Source: Exophiala sp. HKRS030
Lineage: Eukaryota; Ascomycota; Eurotiomycetes; Chaetothyriales; Herpotrichiellaceae
Direction of reading: 5' to 3'
Length of the DNA stretch: 64,000 nt
NCBI GenBank assembly: GCA_023897205.1
Contig: JAHWDD010000001.1
Coordinates: forward strand, 3,720,001-3,784,000
The notes below the pieces were generated by a model that worked only from the letters and a program-made list of their open reading frames with translations, was not told the DNA's origin and searched no databases. Both the position numbers and the translations under genes were made by a program. Of the stretch, positions 1 to 11,450 are shown one piece after another. Numbering within the stretch: the first letter of the stretch is position 1; each line of letters starts with the position of its first letter.

Positions 1-410
1 AACACCCTTGACTCAAGGTGAATAAATCAAGGAGTTTTCCTCCTTTACAATACAAGCCTCTCCCCTCCTACTCACAACATCCAAACCCTACGGTGGGTAG
101 ATCGACAACTCGTATACACATACCACAGGACGCAACTCGTCGTCAAAAGGTCACAAAACAATTAATTGTCGTTGTCTTGCATTGGCAATGTGTTTGTCTG
201 GCCATGAAGATGCTACAAAAGATCTTACATCTACCCCGTAACTCTTTATATGCTCGTCTCTCAGCTTACAGTAATCATAACTTTTTTCGAGTGAACAATC
301 TCCCCCAGCTGATCATCGACCCCTGTATGAAAGAGTCCAAGCTTCCAATGACAACTACTCGCCCCCCCTCCACATTATTCAATCCAAACACTCGCACCAT
401 GATTACTTTT
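1..410. other. Left edge, no gene seen
   Basis: No stretch here looks convincingly coding on either strand. It lies downstream of the minus-strand gene that begins at 2836, so it probably holds that gene's 3' untranslated sequence or a further small exon that I cannot define. Confidence 0.4.
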
Positions 411-2836
411 TCAGCCTCGGGCTTCACACCTTCTGCAACCAACCCTCGGCCTGTCCGGGAGTGCGGAAGTGAAGATCTCGCCGTCACCACGAGCAAATCC
501 TAAAAGCGACAATGCATCTCCGTCAATAATAAAACCCAGTCTAGGATCGGACAGTCGATTACTATTGGAGGTACAGGCGATCACATAAGTATTGGTCCTA
601 GATCGAATCACTGAGCCTTTATTGCTCGTACCTGGGCTGTCCGTTTCCAGGTCAGCTGAACACAAGGAACAGCGGAAGCATCGAAAAATATCCCTCAACA
701 ACTACCAAACCCTTGTAAAGAAGGATACGGCCGAGAAAATCCCTTGAAAGGGCTTTCTTTCTGTGGCAAATGTGGAAGTGTACTACAACTCGCATAGTAA
801 CCCGATTGCGTTGTCCAAGAGCTGTCCCTTGCTGAAGGCTGATGTATCTTGGTCGATGAATGGTCCCAGTGCCATCTAAGCTTCGTTTGATTTTCCTCAT
901 CCCCATCGACCACCCAAACCGGAGGCTCCGTCATCAACGTTGTGGTCACAGCGAATGGAGTTACTGCTCGGTTGTCTTCCTCTTCTCGTTGCCAACCTCC
1001 CTGGTGCTGGAAATAAATTACGCCTGTTCTTTCCGAGGGAGGAAAATTGACAGGATCCGTCTGCATTAGTTCAAGGTCAAAATCATCGAGGCCGTCCGAC
1101 AAAGCTTGACTATGTCGATCTAAGATATCCGCGGCCGGCGTCACTTTCTCCGGCTCTACCGAATCCACGTACGCATGCGAGTCGTAGGTGTCGACAGATG
1201 TCAGGCAAAAGGGATCTTCACCCGGCCACCGTGCTACCTCGTTCCTATCAAGGTCTTGATATTGTCGATGCCAGCCACGTTCGGTATCCATAGGTACTCT
1301 CACAGTCTCCTTTGGCTGAAGAGATGGCCAATAACTGGAGTACTGAGGCCCTGTTCTAATGTGTGATGGTGTAGGCTGGCTAACTTCGCAAGTTGCATTT
1401 GCTGTTGGTTGCGCGGAGTGTGTTTGTGGTTCCCGTTGCGGCACCTGAAAATCGTCTTGGGAAACCTTCTGGGTGCTCAGCTCTGGGTTTCCATGCAATA
1501 TTGTGTACGGGGCTGCTTGAATGTGGTGTTGTTCGGGAACTTGCTCTTGGCTCCGAGGCTCTGTATCATGACCAATGCTATCAAAACCCCAGTGAGCAGG
1601 CCAGGCTTGGCTCCGTTGCTCGTCTCTGGGATCAAGCGAAGCACTGGAAAGTGTTCGGACTCGTGCTAAAGCTTTGAGATCGTCTAATGAGTAGCACTGC
1701 TTGGTATTCTGAGAAAATGAGTCGGCACCTTGCAATAATGCATTTGTAGTCCAATCCTGGAGGAAGTGATTTGTGGCAGAACTTTCAGGAGATATTGATG
1801 GGGTCTTCCGGCTCTCCTGGAATGCCGGACGGGGAAGGATGGGAGAGGTCGTCCAAAATAGTGGTGATGAAGGCCTTGTAAGGGATCGTATCCACGGAAA
1901 CGTTGCCCTTCGGTAAGGGGATGTCGAGCAAGATATATCAGACGTCGGACTCTGCGTTTGTAGCAGTATTCGCTTCTTATGTAATGGCTTTGCCATTACT
2001 GGCAATTCGAGCTCAGATGTCCCGCATTCGGGCGTCTGCTCGTGAGGTCTGTTCTTAAGGTATCTCATCTCGGAAAAAGATAAATCCGGTAAGTCTTGCT
2101 TCTGCCTGTGGGCAGATATCTTCAAATGATCAAAAACACCAGGTCCACGGCCTGATGTCAAAGATAGTCGATTCGATCTGACGTTGGGGGCTTTAAACTC
2201 TTCATTCAAAGTCCGACCGGACTTTCTGTATTCAATACCCTTGGGCTTTCTTTTCGGTTTCGAACTCCGTAAATCGTCCCTAGTCTTGCGTCGCTTTCTT
2301 CGTGCGTGTTTGTCGCTTGGAATGATAGGATTTTCTTGGTATGCTGCAGCTTGAGCCCGAACAGGATCTTCATCTTCGGACGCTGGAAGAGAACGACCTG
2401 GTCTCTCACGGCGTCTCTTCCTCGTTTCTTCTCCCGCTTGTGTCCTCCGCTTATGCATGCAATCTTTGTCCTTGTGGTGCCTCTGTGTAAGTGTCACTGG
2501 ATTTTCTGCGGAAAGAATGTAAAGTCCAGGCTGGCTATCACCTGTGTAAGCATAGCATTAGTATGTGTATATTGAAGCCTGGTCTAGCAACTTGCCCTTG
2601 ATGGTGGCTGTTCCAGGAGATTGGAGGTGGTCAGTACTGTACTGGTATCTCAACGATAGGTGCTCCCTCTGGACAAGGGTTGCCTCAGAGGTCAAGGTGC
2701 GTAGAGGAACATCAGACTGCGTTTCGAAATCCGTCTGCGTAATTCCTTCGTAGTAAGGAGTCTCTTGTCGAAGTCCGTCCAGCCACTTGTGGATCAACTC
2801 AAGAGTTTCAAAGGGTGTGAACTGGGAAGTAGACAT
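411..2836 (-). CDS. Unknown basic, serine/proline-rich nuclear-type protein
   Basis: I do not recognise this protein. The model has three exons: 2836-2592, 2534-706 and 655-411, which join in frame to about 772 residues. The first intron contains a perfect TACTAAT branch site. The first exon, starting MSTSQFTPFETLELIHKWLD, looks like a short folded segment; the rest is low-complexity and rich in Ser, Pro, Gln and charged residues. A cluster of Lys/Arg (ARRKRRKTRDD) near residue 140 is a likely nuclear localisation signal. No catalytic motif is visible. The long uninterrupted second exon, about 1.8 kb, is the strongest sign that the gene is real. The last junction is less certain: without it, the frame simply ends at 695 with GFGSC. 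A nuclear or chromatin-linked role is only a guess from composition. Confidence 0.6.
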
Positions 2837-5723
2837 CGCCTCAGAATGGCTTCACATAGGCGCTGGAGTCCAACAGTCAAGTACCCTGGGCGAGCATGAG
2901 ACGATGGCAAGTGCAATAGTGAGCAGGGTGCAGATGCAAGACCGACCAGCGGAGTGAAGTGAGTAGGAGGAGGAAATGGTGGCATGTTTGCAAAGGGAAG
3001 GAACGACCAAGGCTGCAATTTTCATGGAGCGGACATCCTCTCCCTACTCACGCATGTACACTGCGCATGCATCTCTTCGCCTCTTCATTCACCTTCCAAC
3101 ACTCTACGAGATATTCCTTTTTACCTTTTGGCCTCCACAAGGCTGATGTTGAAAAGGAGACCGACATGTGGAACCGGATTCGAGTGACAAAAGCGAGCTG
3201 CAAGTCATTCCTGCAGCATGTCGGTCAAAGCTTACATGGGATAGCCTTGACATCTGGAGAACTTTGATGCGCGTCACTCGCCGTCCAAGAAGAGGAAGGA
3301 CTCTGATCGACTCTAGGCACTGCTTTGCCATGGGAGGCAAACGCCAGGCCAAAATTCAGCGAATACAATCATTGAACAGGGCGAAGGTCATCGAGTTACT
3401 AATAGCAACGTTGACCAACCCCATTTGTGTCAAGAAGAGGAGGGCAGAAAAACTGTTTCCATTTGACGTGGGTGGCTTTACGGCTTTCCTGGATACGAAG
3501 GAAGGACGATCTCGATTCTCAGATTCATGGGGGCAAACCCGTGAAAATGGGTGAACGAAAAATCGTGGATGGCTCTCGTTCGAGCGATATTCTCCGGTCA
3601 GTTCGTCGATCGCTCACTGAAAGAGGCACGGAGAGAACCAAATAAGCGAAGTCGGTGTAGCCTGAGCATTAGCTATTTCCGGACAAGACCGCCATATCTT
3701 TGGAGGACTGGACCTCGCCGACAGCAACCCAAAGTCAGGGTCTGCCGGGGGCTAGAGATGCACGCCAGCTTGTGATAGTGATGAGCAACAGCAACAGCGA
3801 CACTCTAGAGAGGCCGCGTGACTAACAAACGGCACAAATAAGACCGAGCGTGATGAGTTACATACAGGACGAGAACGGGGTGGTGCGAGTGAACGAGTAT
3901 CGTGAAAGGAAGGGAGCAGCGTAGCTCTTTTTGAATCGAGTCAAACGGCAGAAGCCAAGCTGTTTGGTTGTAGGCGCTTCACCTCATGCTCTCTAGACCC
4001 GGTGGCGTCTGCTCTATTAGTGTCGCTGCAGTGTCCTTCATGGAACGAACCACCTGGAGCCAACCATCCAAATGAGCACGCTCCTTCACCACCCTTCAGA
4101 TTGCCCAGCAGCCACTCATGGGCACAATCGCTGCTCCGTATCATCTTCACCTTGACTCAAGCCTCGGGTGCTTTGCAAGCATGTCCATCCCCGACCCAAC
4201 AGAAATCCTCCCATTGATCAGAATGAGATGACACGCTCCTCCACCACATTCCCATCCACGCCCACAACGTGCCATTCCTTTCTTCTGAGAGGCCGCTCAA
4301 ACTTTGTCTGATCGTACTTCTTTTGACCCTTGGAAACACTTTTGCGTAACCCCTCGTTCCGACCATCGGGTCCTTCGGCTTCGAGGTTGCTCCTGTCAGC
4401 GGGGTGCGCTTCACTTGACAGCGCCAGTCGAGAATTCGTATGATAAGATCATCCATTTCCAAGTCTCTAGGGCCCGTGTTAAAGGGGAATGCGGTTCGTT
4501 GACCGCGTCGGGTCATTCGACAATCACTTCAGTGTCGCAGTCGTCTAGCACCTAAAAAAACCCACTGTTAGTCTACGGCGGCTCGAATCGTATACCGCCA
4601 GTCATTGTCCTCTGTCCGTCCTGACTTGGGACTCCTCATGACTGGGAGATGGAAGTGTAATAATGGACATCGCTTAGGGCGTTCGGTGATGGGCACGAGA
4701 GAGGGGGGACCCAATGCCTCATATTCGTATTGAAAGGTCCCCACGATGAGCCGTGCCGTCACCTCAGTCCCCTCCATATTGATTTTCAGACTTCATTTCG
4801 AAGCCCTGCAGAGTGCAAAAGCATGAAGGGCGTTGGGATGCACGTCTGCTTCACATAGGGCTGATGTGCCATTTCTCGCCCCGGCATAAAGGAATGAGAT
4901 CGTATTTCAAGGAACAGGGGTCGTGCACAACGCTTTGCCGACGACGGTGACTTGCTGCCGGCTCTTGTTTAGGCTTCTCTTTTGGTTAGGTTCGAACCCT
5001 GACCCGCCTTCTCATGGGCTTGATCTTCATCGTATTGGCACCTCTCTTGACACCAACTGTCAACTGAATTCGAGCCTTCTTACATCACCGCATCACGAGG
5101 AGTCCCCCCAGCGGTCAGCGCATGGCGAAGCAATGAGACTCCACACACTCTCAAGGTTTATGCATTCGGGAATTTTGTCTTCAGCATGCTGCCGCAATTC
5201 GTTGTCTCTTTGAGGGGGGGACGGGGTTATCTGTATCAACCATAATCGTCATCTAGACCTCTTTCCTGGGACTATTTCTCCGGCAAATCTTGAGTCAACA
5301 GCCTATCGCTGCAGCACTCGAGGTCTTTGTTGTATTTCTCATTTCGAGACAGTTCATATCTCTGTCCTAACCTGACCCCGTTGTCCCACTCGTTGCCCAC
5401 CTCTTGGTATCCAAAGGGTTGCTTCTGCTGTTTCCTTCGCCGTCGACGCACGAAGCTCGAGAAATTTCGGTATTGACGCAAGATCCTGGATTGGGGCCCG
5501 GCATGCATACGATCTAAGGGATGGATTGCATGAGCCCGTTGTAATTTTTCAACCAATTAGATCCCCAAAGGAGGCAGGCGATTGACTATTGTTCATCTCG
5601 CACCACTCTGACCTCGTGCGGTGTACGCTGCGAGCATCACAGACCGCCGCCGTGAAACCTCATTTCTCAAGGCCTTTATCATAAGCCATCAAGAAGTATC
5701 TGCCTGCGCCTGTCCATTGCATC
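2837..5723. other. 2.9 kb gap with no confident gene
   Basis: Several short open frames lie here on both strands, but none has a recognisable motif and none joins convincingly. The best candidate is on the minus strand between 4777 and 4157. There, a 69-codon frame beginning MEGTEVTARLIVGTFQYEYE could splice near 4600-4560, through an intron with a GACTAACAG branch site, into a second frame of about 119 codons. The acceptor needed to stay in frame is poor, so I do not call it. The stretch after 2837 probably contains the promoter of the minus-strand gene, and the part just before 5724 that of the RRM gene. Confidence 0.4.
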
Positions 5724-6389
5724 ATGGCGAAGCTTTTTATCGGGTCCGCGGCCACAAGCTACCCTTTTCCATTTGAATACTTGCATTGACACTTTCTCCG
5801 CAGGGGCCTTGCCTGGCATACAACCGATGAAACTCTCAACGAAGGCTTTCAGCGATTCGGAAAGGTCGAAGAAGCTGTACAGTACTTGCGATCACCTCTC
5901 ATATTCTGCTGCTGATAGTTTGCAGGTTGTTGTAAAAGATCGTGATACCAACCGAAGCCGCGGGTTTGGATTTGTCAGGTTCGCCACCAAAGAAGAGGCC
6001 GACCAGGCGCTAGAAAACATGAACAACACAGAGTGAGACAGCTTAACGGGCGCCGATAACAAGGCAATGCTGACCAATGTGACAGATTCGATGGTCGCTT
6101 GATTCGAGTAGACCATGCGCAAGACAACAGATCGGGCGGGCAAGGTCGAGGTGGCGGCTTCTCTGGAAGAGCAGGATACACATCTTCCCAAGGCATGGCC
6201 GGAGGTTATGGTCAGATGGGCGGCCAAACACGAAATTCAAACTCGACGTCCTACGGACGCGGCGCTGCGTTCAATCCTCAGTATCAACAGTACGATCCAC
6301 GATACCAAAATCCGGGCGGACCTTACGGTGGAGGGCAATCGCAAGGTCCCAACGACCCTTACGGGTCAGGGGGGTCCTACCGTCAATAG
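5724..6389 (+). CDS. Glycine-rich RNA-binding protein with one RRM
   Basis: A small RNA-binding protein of the glycine-rich/cold-inducible type, 167 residues. Exons are 5724-5743, 5804-5876, 5926-6032 and 6086-6389, all in frame. The N-terminal RRM covers roughly residues 2-78: RNP2 is KLFIGGL at residues 3-9 and RNP1 is RGFGFVRF in exon 3. The C-terminal half is Gly, Gln, Tyr, Ser and Asn rich ([20 protein letters not shown]), as in proteins that bind RNA and enter stress granules. The first coding exon is only 20 nt, and its intron starts with the unusual donor GTCCGC. That junction is required because it alone restores the RNP2 motif. Family roles are mRNA stability and splicing under stress; the specific role here is not known. 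Confidence 0.9.
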
Positions 6390-6556
6390 ATGAAGTACTT
6401 CTCACAGTTGGGATTGATTGCATGAAGATACCCCCTGCGTCCGTCAGGTGAATAAAGAATGTTTCGAGCCGCGGGTTATGATTCTTGAATTTGTATTAAG
6501 AGCCTTGCCGGCCAATCGTACAAATGTTGGACGATATTCTGGTGATCAGCACACAA

Positions 6557-7592
6557 TCATAACACTTTCTCAATCTCTTCTTGCTCCTCGGTGCTACTGA
6601 CCCTTTTCAAGGCATGTGTCGACATGTGGAGTGGTATGGTACGGTCTGGTGGTAGCAGTGCACGAACCCGCCGGGCCAAGTCAGTGATATGCTCGTCATG
6701 GCTGTCGTTGCTCAGGCTCTCCAAAGCCTTTTCCAGGTGGAGGAGATATTCTCGATTCTCACCACTAGGGCCGATGCTGGAGTTGATAGTTTCGGCAACA
6801 TCTTGAGGATGAAGAGCGCCTAGGAACTGAGGATTATCAGGCATGCCAATGTATACTAAACAACGAATATCTGCAAGGTTTGTGTCGGCCGGATGGAATG
6901 GAGTATACTGAATGCTGTATCCGTTGCTGTCCGCGGGTTAGCGGCCAGTCCAAAAATCGAGCTTGAAGCGCAAATACATTTCGCGAATGTCAAGATATTG
7001 TTGGACTTCTTTGGCTTTGGAAGGTATGATATGGTACGCGACACCCCAGACATAATCTTTTTCAGTGTGGCGTTGCTAATGTGGATACGTTAGCGGAGAG
7101 CATGCGGTGAGACACACTGACGGAGCAAGATCATACAGGATCATCGAGCGTCGCCCAGAAAGACTTCTCAATCAATGTCACCACTCTGCCTGGGGCCTCA
7201 GGAGTACCTCGATGGTCCTCGCTAAGCAAAATCTTCAGTACAAGCTAATGGTCTTGCTCAATAATACGCACCTAGCCTGGACGACGGGAACTGTCAGTAC
7301 TTCTCTGGAAACTCTTCAAGACCATGCACAATGTCCCCTACCTGCCAAAATCGCCGGACATAGCCTTGGATATAACCCGGGATTCGTTGGTCTATTACTG
7401 ATGAGCCTCACACAACCAATAGACAATAGGATTCCACGGAGGGCCTTACCGAAATGCGGAGGTGGCTTCCAGATAAGACTCCTAGGCAACGTTAACCATG
7501 AAAAAAGCCTTCCCAAGGAAAGTAGACACGATGTCATGTTGAACATACCCATAGCCAAACAGCCAAAAATCTTCAGGGCTATCAGAGCCCAT
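6557..7592 (-). CDS. ChaC-type glutathione-specific gamma-glutamylcyclotransferase
   Basis: Predicted cytosolic enzyme that cleaves glutathione to 5-oxoproline and Cys-Gly. Seven exons join to 229 residues: 7592-7549, 7481-7450, 7397-7342, 7276-7272, 7221-7137, 7075-6978 and 6926-6557. Family motifs are all present: FGYGSLIWKPPPHF near the start (nucleotide-free gamma-glutamyl binding loop), GYVRRFWQ, DHRGTPEAPGRVV, VAYHI, then YLDIREINGY, where the Glu of the RE pair is the expected catalytic residue, and SIGPSGENREYL near the C-terminus. The fourth exon is only 5 nt (GCTAG). It supplies Ala and part of Ser between FWQ and EDHRG, giving the same spacing as FWQGSTDHRG in relatives. The start is the first ATG before the FGYGS motif. 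The enzyme family is known to act in glutathione turnover under stress. Confidence 0.92.
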
Positions 7593-8603
7593 GTTGACGG
7601 TCTGAGACTGATGACAATATTCGTCGATTCGCTATGGTGGGACAAAAAGCCAAGATACTGGAGAGGCAGAAACAGCACAGGACGTGGATATATGCGAGTC
7701 GAAGTACTTTGGCACCAAGAAGTCGATCAGAGTGTATGTAAGCGTGGCAGGAGATTTGCTTGCGCATATGAGGATATTTTCGGAAAGGTCGAGGATGGTT
7801 CGAGTCTGTTGGACACGCGCGTATCTGCGGATGCTCGTTGTGCGTTTCTGAAGAGTCTAACGAAGACTCCTGAGTGGTAGAGGTAGAGTAGCTGCAGAGC
7901 TCGCACCGAGCCAACGAGACCAGTGGCTAAGGGCTAGTTGACAAGGTACTTCCGTAGCAAAAGAGCGTGCTCTAGCCCTATGCAAAAGACAGGAGACTTT
8001 TTCCTGGTCCGGCCGGTACTTTGATCAGGGTTGCTCGATGTTGCTTAGGTCAATCACGACTGGACCAACAACTCCTGCAAATCGGATGGGAGCCGTGACA
8101 AGGGATCTGAGCTTGGATTGGGCTCGATGTTGCGGGGGCATAAAGTGACCGCAATAAATGAACAAAATAGAGGCGGCCACTTGTTCGAAGAACATACGGT
8201 AAAGAATGGCCTTCTCGCTGACAAACAACTGCAGTCACCAAAGATCAGGAGCAAGACGGAGATAGTGGCAATCTCTTGTATTTGTACGGTGCACTGGTCC
8301 CTCGTGGGTAAGCTGTTAAAGGGTGAGTTCGAATTGATTGTTAGAACCGGCTCCTTGCAGCCCTGGGGGAATCGGCCTCACTAGCCCAACTTCTCCGGGC
8401 ACGTTATTCTTATCCCACACCTCGTCAGCTGCGCCCAGCCTTGAAAGTCACATATTGGTTAGGCGACGAGGCCATTCACTCTTCTTCGTGAAACAGCATG
8501 ACTAGGACAATTCTTGAAGTGTTGGGAGCCTTCTCTCACGGTTCAACTTTGAAACCCATGACATCATCCTGGCTTCATTGACTTGCACAACAACACACGC
8601 AAA
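7593..8603. other. 1 kb divergent intergenic region
   Basis: Lies between the starts of the ChaC gene (minus) and the penta-EF-hand gene (plus), so it should carry both promoters and leaders. I see no coding frame that I trust and no clear TATA element. Confidence 0.5.
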
Positions 8604-9623
8604 ATGGCATACCACAAAGCCTTCAACCCTGACGCACTACCTGCGTAAGTATGGAGCACCTGCTCGTTCGACTTTAGACTAGACGTTTCGGGCATTGACC
8701 CTTCTGTTATTTGCAGACATGCAGAGCCAGAGCAGGCTGCACAAGCTCTGAGCCAACTGCAGATAAACCGCAAACCTTCACCAAATACTCGATACCCGAA
8801 TCAAACACAACCTCAGCAGAATGATTCACGCCCTCCTCCCATCGATCGTCATTCGTCTCCCGCAGGCCAGAGTTCTCATTATCGGCCGCAACCGACACAG
8901 AGCTACTCACAGCAACGCCCTTCTAATGACCAGTCCTACGTGGACAATCAATACAGCCGCCTACAGTCTCCTCCACCACAAAGCTATGGTTACGGTCGCG
9001 GCCAAAATCCACATCGCTACGAAGATACTCAATATTCTTTGAACGGAGCAGAACAATATCATGGATACAGTGGAGGGGCCCCCGGCCCGGGCTCTCGAAG
9101 TCTATACGATTTCTTTCGTGATGCGAATGAATCGCAGACGGGCAATATGACAAGCGTTGAACTGGGGAAGGCTCTGGTCAACTCCGACCGCACTCGCTTT
9201 GACAGCGCAACGATCTCGTCGCTAATGCGCATGTTCACCACGTCTTCGTCCCATAACCCTGACGACTTGACTCTTACATTCGATGAATTTAAGAGTATGT
9301 GGGAGTTCCTGGCTGCTTGGAGGCGGCTATTCGAACAATTTGATGTCGACCGAAGTGGTCGAATATCGCGGGATGAATTCTCTCGCGCCATGACAGCGTT
9401 TGGCTATCGCCTGTCCCCGCCATTCGTCACTGTGCTTTACAATACATTCAATGATCGGAGTCCTGTGAAGGGCCAGGGAATGAGTTTTGATCTGTTTGTC
9501 CAGGCCTGCATTAGCCTAAAGAGGATGACGGATGTGTTTAAGAAATACGATGACGACCGGGACGGCTATGTGACCCTCAGTTTCGAAGAGTTCTTGACCG
9601 AAGTCCTGCGGCTCCGGGATTGA
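8604..9623 (+). CDS. Penta-EF-hand calcium-binding protein (PEF1/ALG-2 family)
   Basis: A cytosolic Ca2+ sensor of the peflin/ALG-2 family, 315 residues from exons 8604-8644 and 8717-9623. The first 130 or so residues are a disordered Pro/Gln/Ser/Tyr-rich tail, as in peflins. The C-terminal half has five EF-hand-like segments. The best loops are DVDRSGRISRDE and, near the end, DDDRDGYVTLSFEE; the loop with DRSPVKGQGMSF is degenerate, and an earlier one begins DANESQTGNMTS. Family members dimerise through the last EF-hand and, in yeast, Pef1p is linked to polarised growth and cation response. The gene is alone here, in divergent orientation to ChaC. Assignment to the family is firm; the cellular role is inferred. 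Confidence 0.92.
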
Positions 9624-11450
9624 GCCGTCTGCCCTTGGACTTGGTCAAATTTGTGGGAAGTTACGAGTACTTGAACGGGCATCTCAGAGCTCATATTTTG
9701 GGTCTGCCAGAAGTGATGCCGAACTAACCGGAGTATCATGGCCGCATGTCGCAGTCTTTTCCTGGAAATCCTTGTTGGCTGCATTACTTGCACAGCGTAC
9801 AGTATTGACTATGAGATGGCTGTAAGTGCTACCCCGCAAATGTCACGTCAGGTATCAGAGGTGGTATACGAGTATGGGCTATAGCGTCGGGCATCGAGGA
9901 TGCCGGCACTCGGTAGTTTGGCCACCAAGAAATGTCTGCAGGAATAGCGCGCCACGGATTACTTCCAATGACCGAACAACACCCGAAGTCTTCTTAGGCA
10001 GGGGAAAGCTGATGTGTCGAGTGTGATGAAGTGTAGTGAAAGCAACCCGTTCAGGCACTTTGAAAGAGTGTAAGCATCGAACAACCACAGGACATCAGAG
10101 ATCGTCATTTTGCGTTGATATCATCGTTCCAGATGAAGGGGGCGGTGCATCGCCGGCCAGAGCCTAAAATCCACGTGGAAGTCAACTGTAGGGATTCCTT
10201 TACTGTACGGAGTACATGACCCTAAATAGCATTGCAACAAGTCCCTCTCATCATCTCAATTCCCCCAGGCAATCTTTACAGGACGTATTTTGGCCGACTC
10301 CAGAGTGTTGTCTATACTCCGTACTTCGTATTACCGGCATGATGGTCATTGCAATGCCATGCCTCCTCTTTTAGGCAGAATTATAGACCACTCGAGAAGG
10401 AGGAAAAGGAGGGGAACGAGAAGCGCAGACACGGGAGGACGGTGGTGTCGGTAAGAGACGCCGCTGCCACAGAAGGGTTCGCCTATCATCAGGTGCCCGG
10501 TGGGCAGGTTTTGACCCAAAGGCCTTTAGTGGCATGATGGCGCTCGTGGTCCGTGGGAAGGGCCCCTTGACGGGTTCTTTCGTAGGTTCTTCAATTGGTT
10601 ACCAGGAGTGGCCGACAAGTGCCTAAACTAGCGAGCCCTCCCAGGCGTACTGTCATTTGCTCATAGCCCGTCAGCTGCGTGTCGACGGGGCCTCCACGTC
10701 CACGCGAAGGAGAGGTAGGGAACATCTATCGAACTCTGGCTGCTGCAGGCACATCATGCCGCACATGGCGGCGCTTTCTCGCAGCCAGCCTATCTAAGGA
10801 ATGGCGCACTGTGACCCTCTCCCACCCTTGCTGGACTTTCCCGCCCTGGATGCGGAACCAGAGAGATAGGGAGAGAGAAGAGGAACTTGGCTTGTTCAAG
10901 CTTCGCCATGAAAATGGTCAGCGTTCACAGAAATAGTTACGGAGTACCAAACAAGACACTTGACGATCCAGGGTTCAGATGATGGACATTCAAGGGACAC
11001 AGGGTGTTGGAAAGATCGGCTTTGGGGGAAGGAATACGAAGCACTCGCAAAGTGTGGTACGGGTTGAGATAGGCTGGTCCATTTGCTGGTTCGGTGAACC
11101 CACCATCCCCCAGAACGCCAGGCGAGGCGCTCGTGGGTTCTGTGCTGCCCCCGCCGCCATTCACCTGTTGGCTACTAGCCGTATGTACGTCGTCAGGGCC
11201 GAGCTGCTGTCTTCAACTGCGCTACTACTACTCGTACTCCGTCAAACTACCACCTTGATTCTGCTGCACATTTGTAAAGCTGATGAGCATTCTACCGTTG
11301 CACTGACGCCTACCTCACGCCTCACCTCTCCTTCTCTTCCATCTCGCCCTTTGCCTTCGATTTGTCCATACTTTCGACACCCAGATGCGCTCCCCTTCAT
11401 TTTGATAGCTGCCCCTGTACTCGGGTCGCTGCAGATGAGGCGCGTCAATC
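9624..11450. other. 1.8 kb intergenic region with repeated TACGGAGTAC words
   Basis: No gene is supported. The region holds four copies or near-copies of the TACGGAGTAC/GTACTCCGT word within about 1.04 kb. The end, about 11309-11360, is a C/T-rich tract of the kind found in fungal 5' leaders, just before the creB start at 11451. Confidence 0.5.
10205..11242. repeat. Cluster of four TACGGAGTAC-type words
   Basis: Copies: GTACGGAGTAC at 10205-10215, TACTCCGTAC at 10315-10324, TACGGAGTAC at 10938-10947 and GTACTCCGT at 11234-11242. Both orientations occur. The same word recurs at other intergenic places in the window (21825, 28488, 47781, 48697, 49760, 55848), never inside a gene I trust. Function unknown. 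Confidence 0.7.

Noticed and set aside
4978..4997. tRNA-like T-arm (TTAGG, TTCGAAC loop, CCTGA)
   Set aside because: The B-box-like loop pairs well, but no matching acceptor stem, D-arm or anticodon arm is found in the 60 nt before it.
7107..7880. 257-codon plus-strand frame
   Set aside because: It lies antisense to most of the ChaC exons and introns, which have clear family motifs; the rest of the frame has no motif.
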